A stretch of DNA of 64,000 bases from Dorea sp. AM10-31 (GCF_003435815.1 NZ_QTUV01000001.1:448581-512580), one strand, 5' to 3'; positions 44,259 through 52,956 are shown, numbered from the stretch's first letter. Notes: generated by a model not told the origin, from the letters alone. Numbers and translations are program-made.

Positions 44259-44480
44259 CTACATCCGAACAGTCAGCCCGCCGAGGCGTGTCTTCGGAAG
44301 TCCCACAAGATACCAGTCCTCGTCCATTTCAATCCGAACCGGAATCCATACATCCCTTACCTCCACATCAAAGCATTCTCCACAATGCAGTCCCCCATAA
44401 TAGGATTCAATACCAAACCGGATATCATATCTTCCCATAGACGGATCATAAATCAAAGTACCTATTCTTTTTTCACTCAT
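44259..44480 (-). CDS. DUF5348-like protein
   Basis: 73 residues. GTLIYDPSMGRYDIRFGIES, then YYGGLHCGECFDVEV, RDVWIPVRIE and DWYLVGLP match the DUF5348 pattern of small beta-rich proteins on Clostridia mobile elements. AGGAGG precedes the ATG. Function unknown. Confidence 0.75.
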   Translation of the reverse strand: MSEKRIGTLIYDPSMGRYDIRFGIESYYGGLHCGECFDVEVRDVWIPVRIEMDEDWYLVGLPKTRLGGLTVRM

Positions 44481-44532
44481 ATTGCTTTCCTCCTGAAATT
44501 CTTTGTTCTATATAAGTAATATGGCTTTCATT

Positions 44533-45186
44533 CTAGGTATTGGAAAGTTCCGGATATTTTTCATAAAAAGTTTTACGATACCGGTAAAAGGTAGAGTGTG
44601 TCATTCCCAGACTCTTCCGAAGCTGTGTCGGTGTCATTTTTCCGGAAATAACGCTCTGGAAGTTCTCGTCAAAGGTTTCCTGCTTCATCACGCATGGTCT
44701 TCCATAATCATCCCATTCGCCCCGCAATTTCTTCGCTTCTATCCCTTCCCGCTGTCGCTTCTCCTTTTTCTCCAGCTCTGCCTGCGCCATAGAAGCATAA
44801 AGTTCCAACATCATGTTATTGATTGTTTCCAGCATCATCCTTGCCATAGCGTTGTCCATCACAGATAAATCCATGAGCGTAGTCGGAAGTTCCAAAACCA
44901 TGAGCCGCACTCCCATTTCTTTTAACCGTTGAATCTGTTGCATCGTATCCCGCTTATTTCTTCCCAGCCTGTCTAATTCTGTGATAATCAAAATATCTCC
45001 CGGCCGCAGGACATCCTCCACTAAAACGGTATATCTCGGACGATTAAAATTCTTCCCTGTCTCCTGATCCGTAAAAATATTCGTAAGTGCCATCTCATGC
45101 TCGTTACAGTACCGCTCAATTTCCTGTATGCCACGATCAAGATGCTGCTCCTTTGTACTGGTGCGGTGATATCCATATATCTGCAT
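44533..45186 (-). CDS. small serine recombinase (resolvase/invertase)
   Basis: About 217 residues. The catalytic Ser lies in YHRTSTKEQ; LIITELDRLGRNKRD holds the conserved Arg pair; a long helix and a C-terminal helix-turn-helix (MTPTQLRKSLGMTHSTFYRY) follow. AAGGAG is 8 bases before the chosen ATG, two codons inside the longest frame. It could resolve element dimers or flip DNA. Two strong inverted repeats lie just upstream and are candidate crossover or operator sites. Confidence 0.9.
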   Translation of the reverse strand: MQIYGYHRTSTKEQHLDRGIQEIERYCNEHEMALTNIFTDQETGKNFNRPRYTVLVEDVLRPGDILIITELDRLGRNKRDTMQQIQRLKEMGVRLMVLELPTTLMDLSVMDNAMARMMLETINNMMLELYASMAQAELEKKEKRQREGIEAKKLRGEWDDYGRPCVMKQETFDENFQSVISGKMTPTQLRKSLGMTHSTFYRYRKTFYEKYPELSNT

Positions 45187-45233
45187 CCACATTTCTCCTT
45201 TCCCTGTCCCAAAATATCCACACTTTTGTTGGC

Positions 45234-45312
45234 ATATCTCAAAACTGTGTGTGTAACCTTTTTGAGATATAATCCCCCTTTCCGGAACGTACTTCTAAAA
45301 TGTATACATTTT
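45234..45312. promoter_or_regulatory. inverted repeats upstream of the small recombinase
   Basis: ATATCTCAAAA / TTTTGAGATAT (45234-45244, 45260-45270) are perfect 11-bp arms, and AAAATGTATACATTTT (45297-45312) is a perfect 16-bp palindrome. They are likely operators or a resolution site of the recombinase encoded next to them. Confidence 0.6.
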
Positions 45313-45343
45313 GGAACATCTGATTCTACTCTTTCTGTACGTA

Positions 45344-45493
45344 TCAGGACAGAAAAGTGCAACAGATGTGACAAAAAAACTCCCAGAGGATATTACTCCC
45401 CTGAGAGTGGTTGAACTTATAGCCCACACCTCGGACGGTGCGGATGTAATTCCAGTTCCGTGAATCTACTTTTAACTTTTTACGAAGCTGGCT
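45344..45493 (-). pseudogene. C-terminal remnant of an OmpR-type response regulator
   Basis: Translation reads QLRKKLKVDSRNWNYIRTVR, then GVGYKF, the last 30 residues of a winged helix. Upstream it runs into GC-rich IS-like sequence at 45494, so the gene was cut by an insertion. A terminator lies within its 3' end. Confidence 0.75.
45382..45411 (-). terminator. terminator hairpin, similar to 49798-49837
   Basis: ACTCTCAGGGGAG...CTCTGGGAGT and T-run on the - strand. The + strand text ACTCCCAGAGGAT(A/G)TTACTCCCC is shared with the hairpin at 49798, 4.4 kb away. Confidence 0.65.
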
Positions 45494-45561
45494 GCATTTT
45501 GCGCCCTTCGGCGGTCGCAAATGCGTTTTAGAACGGCCGCTCTGCGGAGCATAACGGCCGC
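45494..45561. repeat. GC-rich terminal-repeat-like segment of an IS21 element
   Basis: GCATTTTGCG / CGCAAATGC form an inverted pair, and AACGGCCGC occurs twice exactly 21 bases apart (45532, 45553). Then GTTAATTGACCACC leads to the istB remnant. IS21 elements often have multiple terminal repeats; assignment is by position. Confidence 0.55.
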
Positions 45562-45589
45562 CTGTTTTTAGTTAATTGACCACCACTTA

Positions 45590-45838
45590 TCAAGTGTTAA
45601 TCTTGATAGTGTAGTGTTTTGTGACTCGTTTCATAATAGAATTAGCTGACACTTCATCATTGAGAATCATTGCCTTCCAACTAGCCGGATCACGCTGTGA
45701 GCATACAATGGTGCTTTTTCTTTGTTCATTGCGTTTCTCAAGCAGTTCGAACAGGATCTTGATCTCACGTTCATCTGTAATGGTATGAAGAAGAAAATCG
45801 TCCAGAATAATTAACTCCCATTTGAGATAGTTGAATAC
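45590..45838 (-). pseudogene. istB: IS21 istB remnant A (C-terminal part)
   Basis: The frame gives YLKWELIILDDFLLHTITDE, then LLEKRNEQRKSTIVCSQRDP, the Walker B and C-terminal part of IstB. It is cut near 45838 and lacks Walker A. Confidence 0.8.
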
Positions 45839-45878
45839 GATTCATGAACAAGGTTTATTTTATATAAGCACTTGCAAA

Positions 45879-46637
45879 TCAGCACCAGTTTGTAATTATT
45901 TCATTATAAAATTGTTCCTTATCTCCGGTTCTCTTCAGGTCTTCCTTTACTTTTCCATCTTTTAAGAAAATAATTCTATCACATGAACTTGCTATAATAG
46001 GATCATGTGTTACAAGCAGGATTGTTTTCCCCATCTTCTTATTAATCTCTTCTAAAGTATGTATTACAACCTCTGATGAGGCAGAGTCCAGATTTCCTGT
46101 TGGTTCGTCCGCCAAAATCAAATCGGGATTGTAGATTAATGCGCGGCAAATCGCAGTTCTTTGTTTTTCTCCTCCTGATAATTCATATGGTTTTTTATCC
46201 AATAAATCCGTAATTGCAAACTTCTCAGCCATTTCCTCACATTTTTTCTTACTCTCCTGAACATCTGCCTCATCCAAAATAAGCGGAAGCATAATATTTT
46301 CTTTTATAGACAGACTATCCATAAGATAATAATCCTGAAATACAAAAGCAATCTCTGTTCTTCTAAGTCTTGCCAGTTCAGCCCGGTATATATCTTTTGT
46401 ATCTTTATCTTTGTAATATATTGTTCCGTCATCTGGTTTGTCTAGCATTCCCACTGCCTTTAATAATGTAGTTTTTCCACAACCAGAACGTCCCATAATC
46501 CCTACAAATTCACCTTCTTCTATCTCAAATGAAACATTATTTAAAACAGGATAAGTAATGCTTTCTCCTGTTCGGGAAGTTGAGTAATATGCCTTTTTTA
46601 AATTTTCCACTTTTAAAATTTTTTTACTTTTTTCCAT
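45879..46637 (-). CDS. BceA-type ABC ATPase (copy 1)
   Basis: 252 residues. Walker A MGRSGCGKTTLLK, signature LSGGEKQRTAICRAL, Walker B LILADEPTGNLDSAS and H-loop THDP are complete. The GNLDSxS form is typical of the MacB/BceA class that works with FtsX-like permeases. It overlaps the permease gene by 14 bases. Likely frees the membrane from lantibiotics or bacitracin-like peptides; the nearby lantibiotic remnants support this. Confidence 0.9.
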   Translation of the reverse strand: MEKSKKILKVENLKKAYYSTSRTGESITYPVLNNVSFEIEEGEFVGIMGRSGCGKTTLLKAVGMLDKPDDGTIYYKDKDTKDIYRAELARLRRTEIAFVFQDYYLMDSLSIKENIMLPLILDEADVQESKKKCEEMAEKFAITDLLDKKPYELSGGEKQRTAICRALIYNPDLILADEPTGNLDSASSEVVIHTLEEINKKMGKTILLVTHDPIIASSCDRIIFLKDGKVKEDLKRTGDKEQFYNEIITNWC

Positions 46638-48588
46638 CTCTACTATCTCCCTCTATTTTTCTAATATTTCTATAAGCAAATATCAAACTAAAAACAGCAA
46701 AAAGCAACCATATAGCACCTACAATTAAGATTATTCCTTTAAAATATTTATGGATCCACTCAATCTGTAAATGTTTCGCATACAAAAGCATGCTACAATA
46801 CAAAATTGAAATAATTGTACCGCATATAACAGGCAGTCCTCCTGATAGCAGACACTCTTTTATGATTCCCTTTCTGACTTTAGCAGAAGACATTCCTGAT
46901 TGAATATAAAATCGGTATTTCCATTCTGTCTCTGGAAAATCACACTCCATTTTTATACTCAATACAAATATTCCACACAAAAGCATAATGATAATATTTC
47001 CCGCTGCTGAAGCCACATATAAAAGCTTTGTTTTACTTCTTTCTAACAGCAGCTCTTTCTTCTCGTAAATCAGATTCCCATTATCAACATCAAAATAATT
47101 TACCTGGGAATGATCTTTGGCATACGCTTTTATTTCTTCGACGACTTTATCATAATTTTCAGGTATGTTCATCATAACAGCCATATTCGCCCCATCTGCT
47201 TTCACACAGTTCTTTTGATAATATTCGTCTGAGAATACAATAATATGTTCACATGTTTCACTTCCAAACACACCTGTTAGAATTCTATCTTCTGTTCCGA
47301 CAACCTTGAATTTTTCCGTAAAATACTGTACTTTAGGTACTGCTACCTCTTTTATATACAACCATAAATCAGCTCTTGCTTTTCCTATATAAATTAATGG
47401 ATTTTTTGTATTGTAACCAATTCCGACTTTGTTTCGTTCAAACCTCTCCCTTTGATATACAACGAATATTTCATTTCCTTTCAAATCCAGTGATTTTCCG
47501 GTCCATTTTTCATAAGTTGATGCCGGAATCCCCATATGTTCAGCAATATCTGTTGTTGTTACTCTAGCACATGGTACTTTTCTCAGTTCAACCCCTTCAT
47601 CATCTGTTAGATGATTCAAAAACTCTTCATCATCTTTATTTGCCATCCATACCAAGTCATACGGATAATTCTTCGGCTCGGTAATCGGAAGGTTATCCAA
47701 TAATTTTATAGAAAAATCTGTCATAATAATTACAAGAAATGCTGCAACGACAAAAGACATATTTATATTATAAAAGAATCTATGATACCAGTTTTCCAAC
47801 CATGTAATTCGTTTATAATACTTCTTCTCCTTTTTATTCAACCGAACAAAATAGTATCCTGCCAAGCTGATCATAAGCAGGCACATGCCCGCATTCAAAA
47901 ATACAGTCGGAATACTTTTGGATATCTTTCCCCAATAAAACAATAAACTTATAAGACCAATCAAGGTCAAAAATATCCCAAGCAGTAAAATTTTCGGTCT
48001 CTTCTTCAGTGGTTTCCCGTTCTTTTTTCCAACAGTCAACAATGCATCCATTCCCAGGCATGCTATCAATTCATCAAAAACAATGAATAGGATGCCGAAA
48101 ACTTCACATGAAATCACCAATGTATTCCGCAGTGCAATAAATCCATAATTAACCTCTGTAGTAATTGTATTATAAAAGATATTTTGTAATACTGTTTTTG
48201 CACACTCTGCTAATATTTTTCCTAAAATCAAGCCACCAGTTACCGAGGAAAATATAATCCCTGCATATTCAAATCCAATAAACATATATCTATGCTTTTT
48301 CTTTAATCCCATCGTATCAAGCAGAACATAATCATAGGATTTTTTTTGTATGTACGAAATAATAACCAGTACCATTAATATAAACAAGAGAATATATGTC
48401 TCTTGAAAATTAATAAAAGTGTACATTTCTTCCACTATGCCAGAATTTTGTCCATTTATAATTCTTTCAATACTGTCACTAAATGCATATGATACATATA
48501 TTGTCGAAACCATTAGTATACCACATAATATAACCAGTAAATAATGACCAAGCTTATGCTTTAGTGTTTCAAAAAATATTTTTTTCAT
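46624..48588 (-). CDS. BceB-type FtsX permease (copy 1)
   Basis: 654 residues. About ten membrane helices with a large outer domain of about 200 residues between helices 7 and 8 (from NLPITEPKNYPYDLVWMANK) is the BceB layout. It shares length and many motifs (NYPYDMVWMA in the second copy) with 53711-55675, so the two are paralogs. It has AT-rich codon use. Paired with the ATPase just downstream. Confidence 0.9.
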   Translation of the reverse strand: MKKIFFETLKHKLGHYLLVILCGILMVSTIYVSYAFSDSIERIINGQNSGIVEEMYTFINFQETYILLFILMVLVIISYIQKKSYDYVLLDTMGLKKKHRYMFIGFEYAGIIFSSVTGGLILGKILAECAKTVLQNIFYNTITTEVNYGFIALRNTLVISCEVFGILFIVFDELIACLGMDALLTVGKKNGKPLKKRPKILLLGIFLTLIGLISLLFYWGKISKSIPTVFLNAGMCLLMISLAGYYFVRLNKKEKKYYKRITWLENWYHRFFYNINMSFVVAAFLVIIMTDFSIKLLDNLPITEPKNYPYDLVWMANKDDEEFLNHLTDDEGVELRKVPCARVTTTDIAEHMGIPASTYEKWTGKSLDLKGNEIFVVYQRERFERNKVGIGYNTKNPLIYIGKARADLWLYIKEVAVPKVQYFTEKFKVVGTEDRILTGVFGSETCEHIIVFSDEYYQKNCVKADGANMAVMMNIPENYDKVVEEIKAYAKDHSQVNYFDVDNGNLIYEKKELLLERSKTKLLYVASAAGNIIIMLLCGIFVLSIKMECDFPETEWKYRFYIQSGMSSAKVRKGIIKECLLSGGLPVICGTIISILYCSMLLYAKHLQIEWIHKYFKGIILIVGAIWLLFAVFSLIFAYRNIRKIEGDSRDGKK

Positions 48589-48621
48589 TATATATTCCCC
48601 CTCTATTTTGTTGCATATATA

Positions 48622-49021
48622 CTAATCTATCATTAATAACTTTGGATATTCTTTACTTAAATATATTCCATTAATCAATGTCAATATCGTTCCACTTTCT
48701 CCAGATAGGATTGAATAATCATTTGTATACTCGTCATTGAAAATACAATTTCGATGACTTATAATCGTTTGTCTCATATTTCGTTCTCTTGTTATCCATT
48801 CCTGCCTTAAGAAGAAATGCACACCTTTCCGGACTATTTTTCATTAATAAAAGAATTTCACTTATTATATGATTTAAATCTTTTTCGTAATTATTATTTT
48901 CGCTATTGTTAATCAATATATCAACGCAAAATAATAGCAAGTCCGCACATTGATTTTTCCTTATTATATTCATATGATTTGTAACTATATTTTCTATATA
49001 ATCCTCAATTATCGTTTTCAT
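48622..49021 (-). pseudogene. frameshifted LanC-like fragment
   Basis: Two overlapping frames together read as one protein. The first starts with a good AAAGGAAAG site at 49021 (MKTIIEDYIENIVTNHMNII) and runs about 65 residues. The second continues from about 48824 and ends YSILSGESGTILTLINGIYL, then KEYPKLLMID. The end resembles the C-terminus of LanC lanthipeptide cyclases (GxxGxxLxLL...LLxiD). One base change would restore a single frame. The catalytic zinc residues are not present, so at best it is a remnant. LanC assignment is tentative. Confidence 0.4.
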
Positions 49022-49246
49022 ATCTTCTTTCCTTTTGTAATATACTATATACCAGACTAAACAAATACATATATTCTGCCGAAAAATCTATTCTCAAATA
49101 TTAGATAGTATTTTTCTTAATTATATACATTTTTATACTTTAACACAACAATTATATAATCTTTTTTCAAATTTTCTATTGATTTTTCTGCTATTTTGTT
49201 GCGTTTTTAATATATAGTAAACGTGAATATCAAAGGAGGTTTTATT

Positions 49247-49384
49247 ATGAGTAATTTTGAAGATTTTGATCTTGATTTAAAACAAGTGTCTACCACCACG
49301 AATACCGAACTCTTATCAACGACTACAATACTCCAATCATTGGCAACCACATGTATCTATCATGTTCAGCATCAATGCTTGTGA
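49247..49384 (+). CDS. orphan class I lantibiotic leader fused to IS sequence
   Basis: 45 codons behind a perfect AAAGGAGG. The start MSNFEDFDLDLKQVS has the FDLDL box of nisin/subtilin-type leaders (compare the FNLD box). From about codon 26 the reading frame enters the reverse strand of an istB remnant and ends CIYHVQHQCL, so the genuine core peptide is lost. No LanB or LanT gene is visible nearby. A modified product is unlikely; the leader shows that a class I lantibiotic cluster once stood here. Confidence 0.65.
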   Translation: MSNFEDFDLDLKQVSTTTNTELLSTTTILQSLATTCIYHVQHQCL

Positions 49385-49742
49385 TATTTATTCGATAGCT
49401 GTCGTGGGCAATACAGTCAATGATTGCATCTGCCAGAGGACTGTCACCACCGCCGAGCTGCTCATACCATTCCTCGAATGCATACTGGGAACAGAAAATC
49501 GTTGAAGATTTCTTACGTCTCCTATGAAGCAGTTCGAAGATGTCCCTTTGTTCTGAATTCGTTGGTTTCAATAGAAGCCTCTCATCCAAGATCAGAACAA
49601 CTGGATTGGCATACTTCGCCATGACTTTTTTGTAGTTACCATCTGTCCATTCTGTCTCCAGATCAATAAGCAGATCAGGGAGTCGGACATACTTGGTATT
49701 GAAATACTGCTTACAAGCCTCCATGCTAATGTCCTTCAACAT
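49323..49742 (-). pseudogene. istB: IS21 istB remnant B (C-terminal half)
   Basis: ILDERLLLKPTNSEQRDIFE, then LLHRRRKKSSTIFCSQYAFE is IstB-like, but Walker A is missing and the usual DEW is DER and DRI is DCI. The last residues read through into the lantibiotic leader region. A different IS21 member from remnant A. Confidence 0.8.
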
Positions 49743-49797
49743 AATAGATCAACACCGTCTGCCGCTTCGAACTGAGGCAATATCACCCTTCAAAAAA

Positions 49798-49837
49798 CAA
49801 TCACTCCCAGAGGATGTTACTCCCCTGAGAGTGATTG
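49798..49837 (-). terminator. terminator after the sigma/HTH pair
   Basis: CAATCACTC and GAGTGATTG are perfect outer arms with an inner CAGAGGAT/TCCCCTG helix; on the - strand a TTGTTTTTT run follows. Confidence 0.75.
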
Positions 49838-49857
49838 AAGCCTTTGTTTAAGATAAC

Positions 49858-50046
49858 TTACTCAATTATCTGGAATCTCTGGATACACTGAAGCAATGTA
49901 CTTACCAGTTCCTGATACAGATCTTCATCAAATCTGCCATTCACAATCGCATTCTTAATTAAAAGCGGCTTATATATCTCTAAAATCTCCAATACCGCAT
50001 CTGCATTTCCTTCTTTTGCCTGTAAAAGTAATCGTTCAAAATTCAT
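49858..50046 (-). CDS. HTH-type small regulator of conjugative elements
   Basis: 62 residues: FERLLLQAKEGNADAVLEIL, then EIYKPLLIKNAIVNGRFDED. Same short helix-turn-helix class as at 11065, the usual partner of a small sigma factor. Its start overlaps the sigma gene's stop. Confidence 0.75.
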   Translation of the reverse strand: MNFERLLLQAKEGNADAVLEILEIYKPLLIKNAIVNGRFDEDLYQELVSTLLQCIQRFQIIE

Positions 50047-50486
50047 TAGTTTTCACCTCCCATCACCTTGCGGATCTTCCGGATTGCATAATAGTAAATA
50101 CCCTTGCATCGTTCCTCTGATAACCCATTTAGCCCGCTCATTTCCTCAAAAGTACGTTCTTCAAACACATGCTGGTAAATCAGCTTCCTTTCTTCATCCC
50201 GCAATGTATGAAGGGCTTTCATCAATCTTTCATCTGACATCTTATTCCATTCCGGATATTTCCCCTGTGCCTCCTGCAATAAAAGCTGCTCCCTCGTTTG
50301 GTTCTCCAGCAATTCTTCGATTATAATTCTTGCCTCCATCTGTCCAATATCCTCCAGCAGTTCTTCTGCATCAGCCATCTGGATTTTCTTCTCCAGATAA
50401 TCATGTCGTTTTCCACGGACAAACTGTATCAGATATGCTGTAAAGTGATTTTGTATCTTTGATCCTGTATATGTATTTTTGTTCAT
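50046..50486 (-). CDS. sigma-70-like factor of the element
   Basis: 146 residues. FTAYLIQFVRGKRHDYLEKK at the N-terminus and a region-4 like end (FEEMSGLNGLSEERCKGIYY, then YAIRKIRKVMGG). CGGAGG lies 9-10 bases before the chosen ATG; the frame stays open 87 bases further but covers the ribosome-binding site. A terminator-like hairpin in the leader suggests attenuation. Confidence 0.75.
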   Translation of the reverse strand: MNKNTYTGSKIQNHFTAYLIQFVRGKRHDYLEKKIQMADAEELLEDIGQMEARIIIEELLENQTREQLLLQEAQGKYPEWNKMSDERLMKALHTLRDEERKLIYQHVFEERTFEEMSGLNGLSEERCKGIYYYAIRKIRKVMGGEN

Positions 50487-50578
50487 TTGTTTTATCCTCC
50501 GAAATTTTTTATCACGTTCCAAAAAATTCCGAGGATGGCGGTGAGCGGCAACAAAACGTGACACTGCCTTCATTTTTT

Positions 50579-50620
50579 CGAAAAAAAGAAAGGCTGGACC
50601 ACTCTATTCGTAGTCCAGCC
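50579..50620 (-). terminator. leader hairpin upstream of the sigma gene
   Basis: GGCTGGAC and GTCCAGCC form a perfect 8-bp stem; on the - strand it is followed by TTTCTTTTTTTCG, about 95 bases before the sigma start. The rest of 50487-50899 shows no gene. Confidence 0.7.
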
Positions 50621-50899
50621 GATACTTCTCTTTCTATGTGATTGTGTAGGATATGCGATGATAGTATCTCATATGCTGCATATTTTAACTTCTCTCCGAA
50701 ACATTCTATGGATAAGATTTTTTTAACAGATTCAGTTCCTCTTTGGCTTTTATCTTATGCTGTCCATTCATGTCTGTCGTACTTACTTCCATGTTTCTCT
50801 ATTTGTGTATGTGTTATCCTGCTTATCATAACGCACTTTAACGCATTTCGTATAGTGTTAATCTACGATAAAATATATGCATTAAGTGAGGTGATATAG

Positions 50900-51229
50900 A
50901 TGGTGAAAAAATTATTGGGAGATGCAGTCAGGGAAGAACGTCTCCGCCGCAATCTTTCGCAAAACAGCCTTGCGGAACAGGCAAAGATTTCTTTACGGAC
51001 TGTCTCTGATATTGAAAACTATATTGGCAATCCACAGTTGGAAACACTTTATGCCCTGGCAACTTACTTACATATTTCCATAGATGCTATATTTTCTAAC
51101 CAGAAAACGAACCCGGATTCTACCATGCAGCAAATCATGGCAGAACTAAATTCCTGCCCGGAGGAGCAGAAACAGCTTGCCCTTTCTACACTGCGTGGAC
51201 TTCTGGATGGATTCAAGAACCTAAGTTAA
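50900..51229 (+). CDS. XRE-family regulator
   Basis: 109 residues. LGDAVREERLRRNLSQNSLA, then KISLRTVSDIENYIGNPQLE is a clear XRE helix-turn-helix. GAGGTGATATAG precedes the ATG. It is divergent from the sigma gene and stands beside the segregation genes, so it may control one of them. AT-rich promoter region with AACGCA repeats upstream (50829-50842). Confidence 0.85.
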   Translation: MVKKLLGDAVREERLRRNLSQNSLAEQAKISLRTVSDIENYIGNPQLETLYALATYLHISIDAIFSNQKTNPDSTMQQIMAELNSCPEEQKQLALSTLRGLLDGFKNLS

Positions 51230-51271
51230 GGCTCTCCCGTATCCTTCATCATCTACACATTATACAAAGAC

Positions 51272-51315
51272 AATCTGTGAGTAATCTGTGAATAGTCTGT
51301 GAGTTTTCTGTCTAT
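51272..51315. repeat. four tandem 11-bp iterons, candidate parC
   Basis: AATCTGTGAGT, AATCTGTGAAT, AGTCTGTGAGT and a diverged TTTCTGTCTAT stand head to tail. 11-bp iterons are the known binding units of ParR-type proteins; the parR-like gene ends 65 bases away. Confidence 0.65.
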
Positions 51316-51335
51316 TCCCATTCTGATACAAAGAA

Positions 51336-51381
51336 CAGGAGAGTACACTGCCATAAGCATGTGTATCTCTCCTGCTTTTTT
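51336..51381 (+). terminator. terminator between iterons and parR-like gene
   Basis: CAGGAGAGTACAC and GTGTATCTCTCCTG pair almost fully and are followed by CTTTTTTA on the + strand. Confidence 0.7.
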
Positions 51382-51751
51382 ATGCCCTGCGAAATGCACT
51401 GATAGCATCCACTACATTCTGTCTCATAGTCTGATCCATCCGCAGCGGTTCTTCTTCCATCAAATCAACTTCTGTGGGCATTTCTCTATTTATCTTAGAA
51501 ACGTCCTGCCCTTCCAATACCTTTCTTACTTCTTCCCGGATGATTTGCTGCATCATTGGCCGGAGCATATCCGGTTCCATGCTTATACTGCCATTACCTG
51601 TCTCATCCGTTCTTCCCGTATATGCCAGAATTGCTGCAACGATCAGTTTTGCTTTTTTCTCTGTCGTATTCAGAAGTTCTGTCACATACACATGATCTGG
51701 GTCCGACTTATCAAAACCAATAGTGAATACAAACGGATTTTTCTTTCCCAT
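51380..51751 (-). CDS. ParR-like partner of the actin-like protein
   Basis: 123 residues. The N-terminus (FVFTIGFDKSDPDHVYVTEL, then LNTTEKKAKLIVAAILAYTG) is like a ribbon-helix-helix dimerisation region; the C-terminus is acidic and helical. It directly follows the ParM-like gene (four-base gap), the normal place for parR. GGAGTGTG precedes the ATG. Probably binds the iterons at 51272 and links them to the filament. Confidence 0.7.
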   Translation of the reverse strand: MGKKNPFVFTIGFDKSDPDHVYVTELLNTTEKKAKLIVAAILAYTGRTDETGNGSISMEPDMLRPMMQQIIREEVRKVLEGQDVSKINREMPTEVDLMEEEPLRMDQTMRQNVVDAISAFRRA

Positions 51752-51755
51752 AAAA

Positions 51756-52694
51756 TCACACTCCAGCCTGTGTCATGCGATACAAAAGATCATATCCATC
51801 GGCATTTGCTTTCATATCCCGGATAAAGGTATGTTTTCCCAACCGGTCTGCCTGCTCCAGAAATCGTTCCAGAAGCACTGCTCCGCCGCCGATAAACACC
51901 GTATAAGTAGATTTTGTATCAATGCCCCGCTCTCGGATGCTGTTCAGAAGATCGGTAACAAAATTCTGAACCATGGTTTCTACTGCCTGTACAACAGCTT
52001 CCTCATAATACTGCGTTTTTCCCTTGATGATACTGTCGATATCTGCCTCCTCCAGAAGCATGTCATATTCACTGTTAATACTGGAAATGATATCGTTATA
52101 CATGGTAATCACACCTTTTTCCAGAGAATCACAATAATCCATATCCGGTCTGCCACTTCTCATCAGAAGATAATCAGAAGTAAATCCGCCAATATCAATC
52201 CCTACGACTTTCGGAATCTCACGGATTTCCGTCATCCTCGTCATCATGGCTGCATAATCCTGCGGAAACGCCATTACATTCTGAATACAGAGGTGATAGC
52301 CTTTATCGTTGAAGCATAGTTCTTGCACCTTCCCGTCCCCTTTGAAATAGCGTTCATATCTCTCACAAAGCTCTGCAAAATGCTTCGGCGGAAGCCCAAT
52401 CGGAAGTTCCACCTGAATGACATCCTCCGGCTGGATCTGCGCTTTCTGTTCCAGCTCCATCGCAATGGCAAATAACGTCAGAATCCAGAACCGGTTCCGG
52501 CTGTCCTGCGTCTTATCCCTCTGGTAAGGAATCCGTTTCTCACTGAGGGTATAATACTTGCCCTGATATTTCAGATACTTCTCACCCCTGGCAGGCTTTT
52601 TGTCCTGTTCTGTCAGTCCAGTGGTAAATACAAAATTACAGGTTTTCATGTTCCGGTTTCCGTGATCCACGGCTACTCTTATTTTTTTTATCAT
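51756..52694 (-). CDS. parM: ParM/StbA-like actin ATPase
   Basis: 312 residues. Phosphate-1 loop AVDHGNRNMKT, phosphate-2 loop VVGIDIGGFTSDYLL and adenosine motif FIGGGAVLLE are complete, so an actin fold that can bind ATP is expected. Members form filaments that push plasmid copies apart. Found on this element, it suggests that it exists at least partly as a plasmid or replicating circle. Confidence 0.88.
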   Translation of the reverse strand: MIKKIRVAVDHGNRNMKTCNFVFTTGLTEQDKKPARGEKYLKYQGKYYTLSEKRIPYQRDKTQDSRNRFWILTLFAIAMELEQKAQIQPEDVIQVELPIGLPPKHFAELCERYERYFKGDGKVQELCFNDKGYHLCIQNVMAFPQDYAAMMTRMTEIREIPKVVGIDIGGFTSDYLLMRSGRPDMDYCDSLEKGVITMYNDIISSINSEYDMLLEEADIDSIIKGKTQYYEEAVVQAVETMVQNFVTDLLNSIRERGIDTKSTYTVFIGGGAVLLERFLEQADRLGKHTFIRDMKANADGYDLLYRMTQAGV

Positions 52695-52722
52695 GCTACA
52701 TTCACTCCTTTGTACTTGATAC

Positions 52723-52956
52723 TTATTCTGTACGTAGGAGATACTTAAAGTGCAACTTTTTAAGGACTATTTCCATAATTTTTCTTCCTGTATACTTCCA
52801 TATCGTTGATATCATTGGTAAAACACAGTATAATGAACATATTATCAAATAAGAATTTGAATTACAGGAAATTGCCCCTATAGCTATAACACAAACTAAT
52901 AGCACTAAATATCCAATCCTTTTTTTCAAAACATTCTTATAATATTTACTATTCAT
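52723..52956 (-). CDS. small membrane protein of the BceAB operon
   Basis: 77 residues with two hydrophobic helices (about residues 12-30 and 33-48) and a basic C-terminus. It starts immediately after the ATPase stop, with GGCGGAATTATAG before the ATG, so it is the third gene of this operon. Not recognised. Confidence 0.6.
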   Translation of the reverse strand: MNSKYYKNVLKKRIGYLVLLVCVIAIGAISCNSNSYLIICSLYCVLPMISTIWKYTGRKIMEIVLKKLHFKYLLRTE

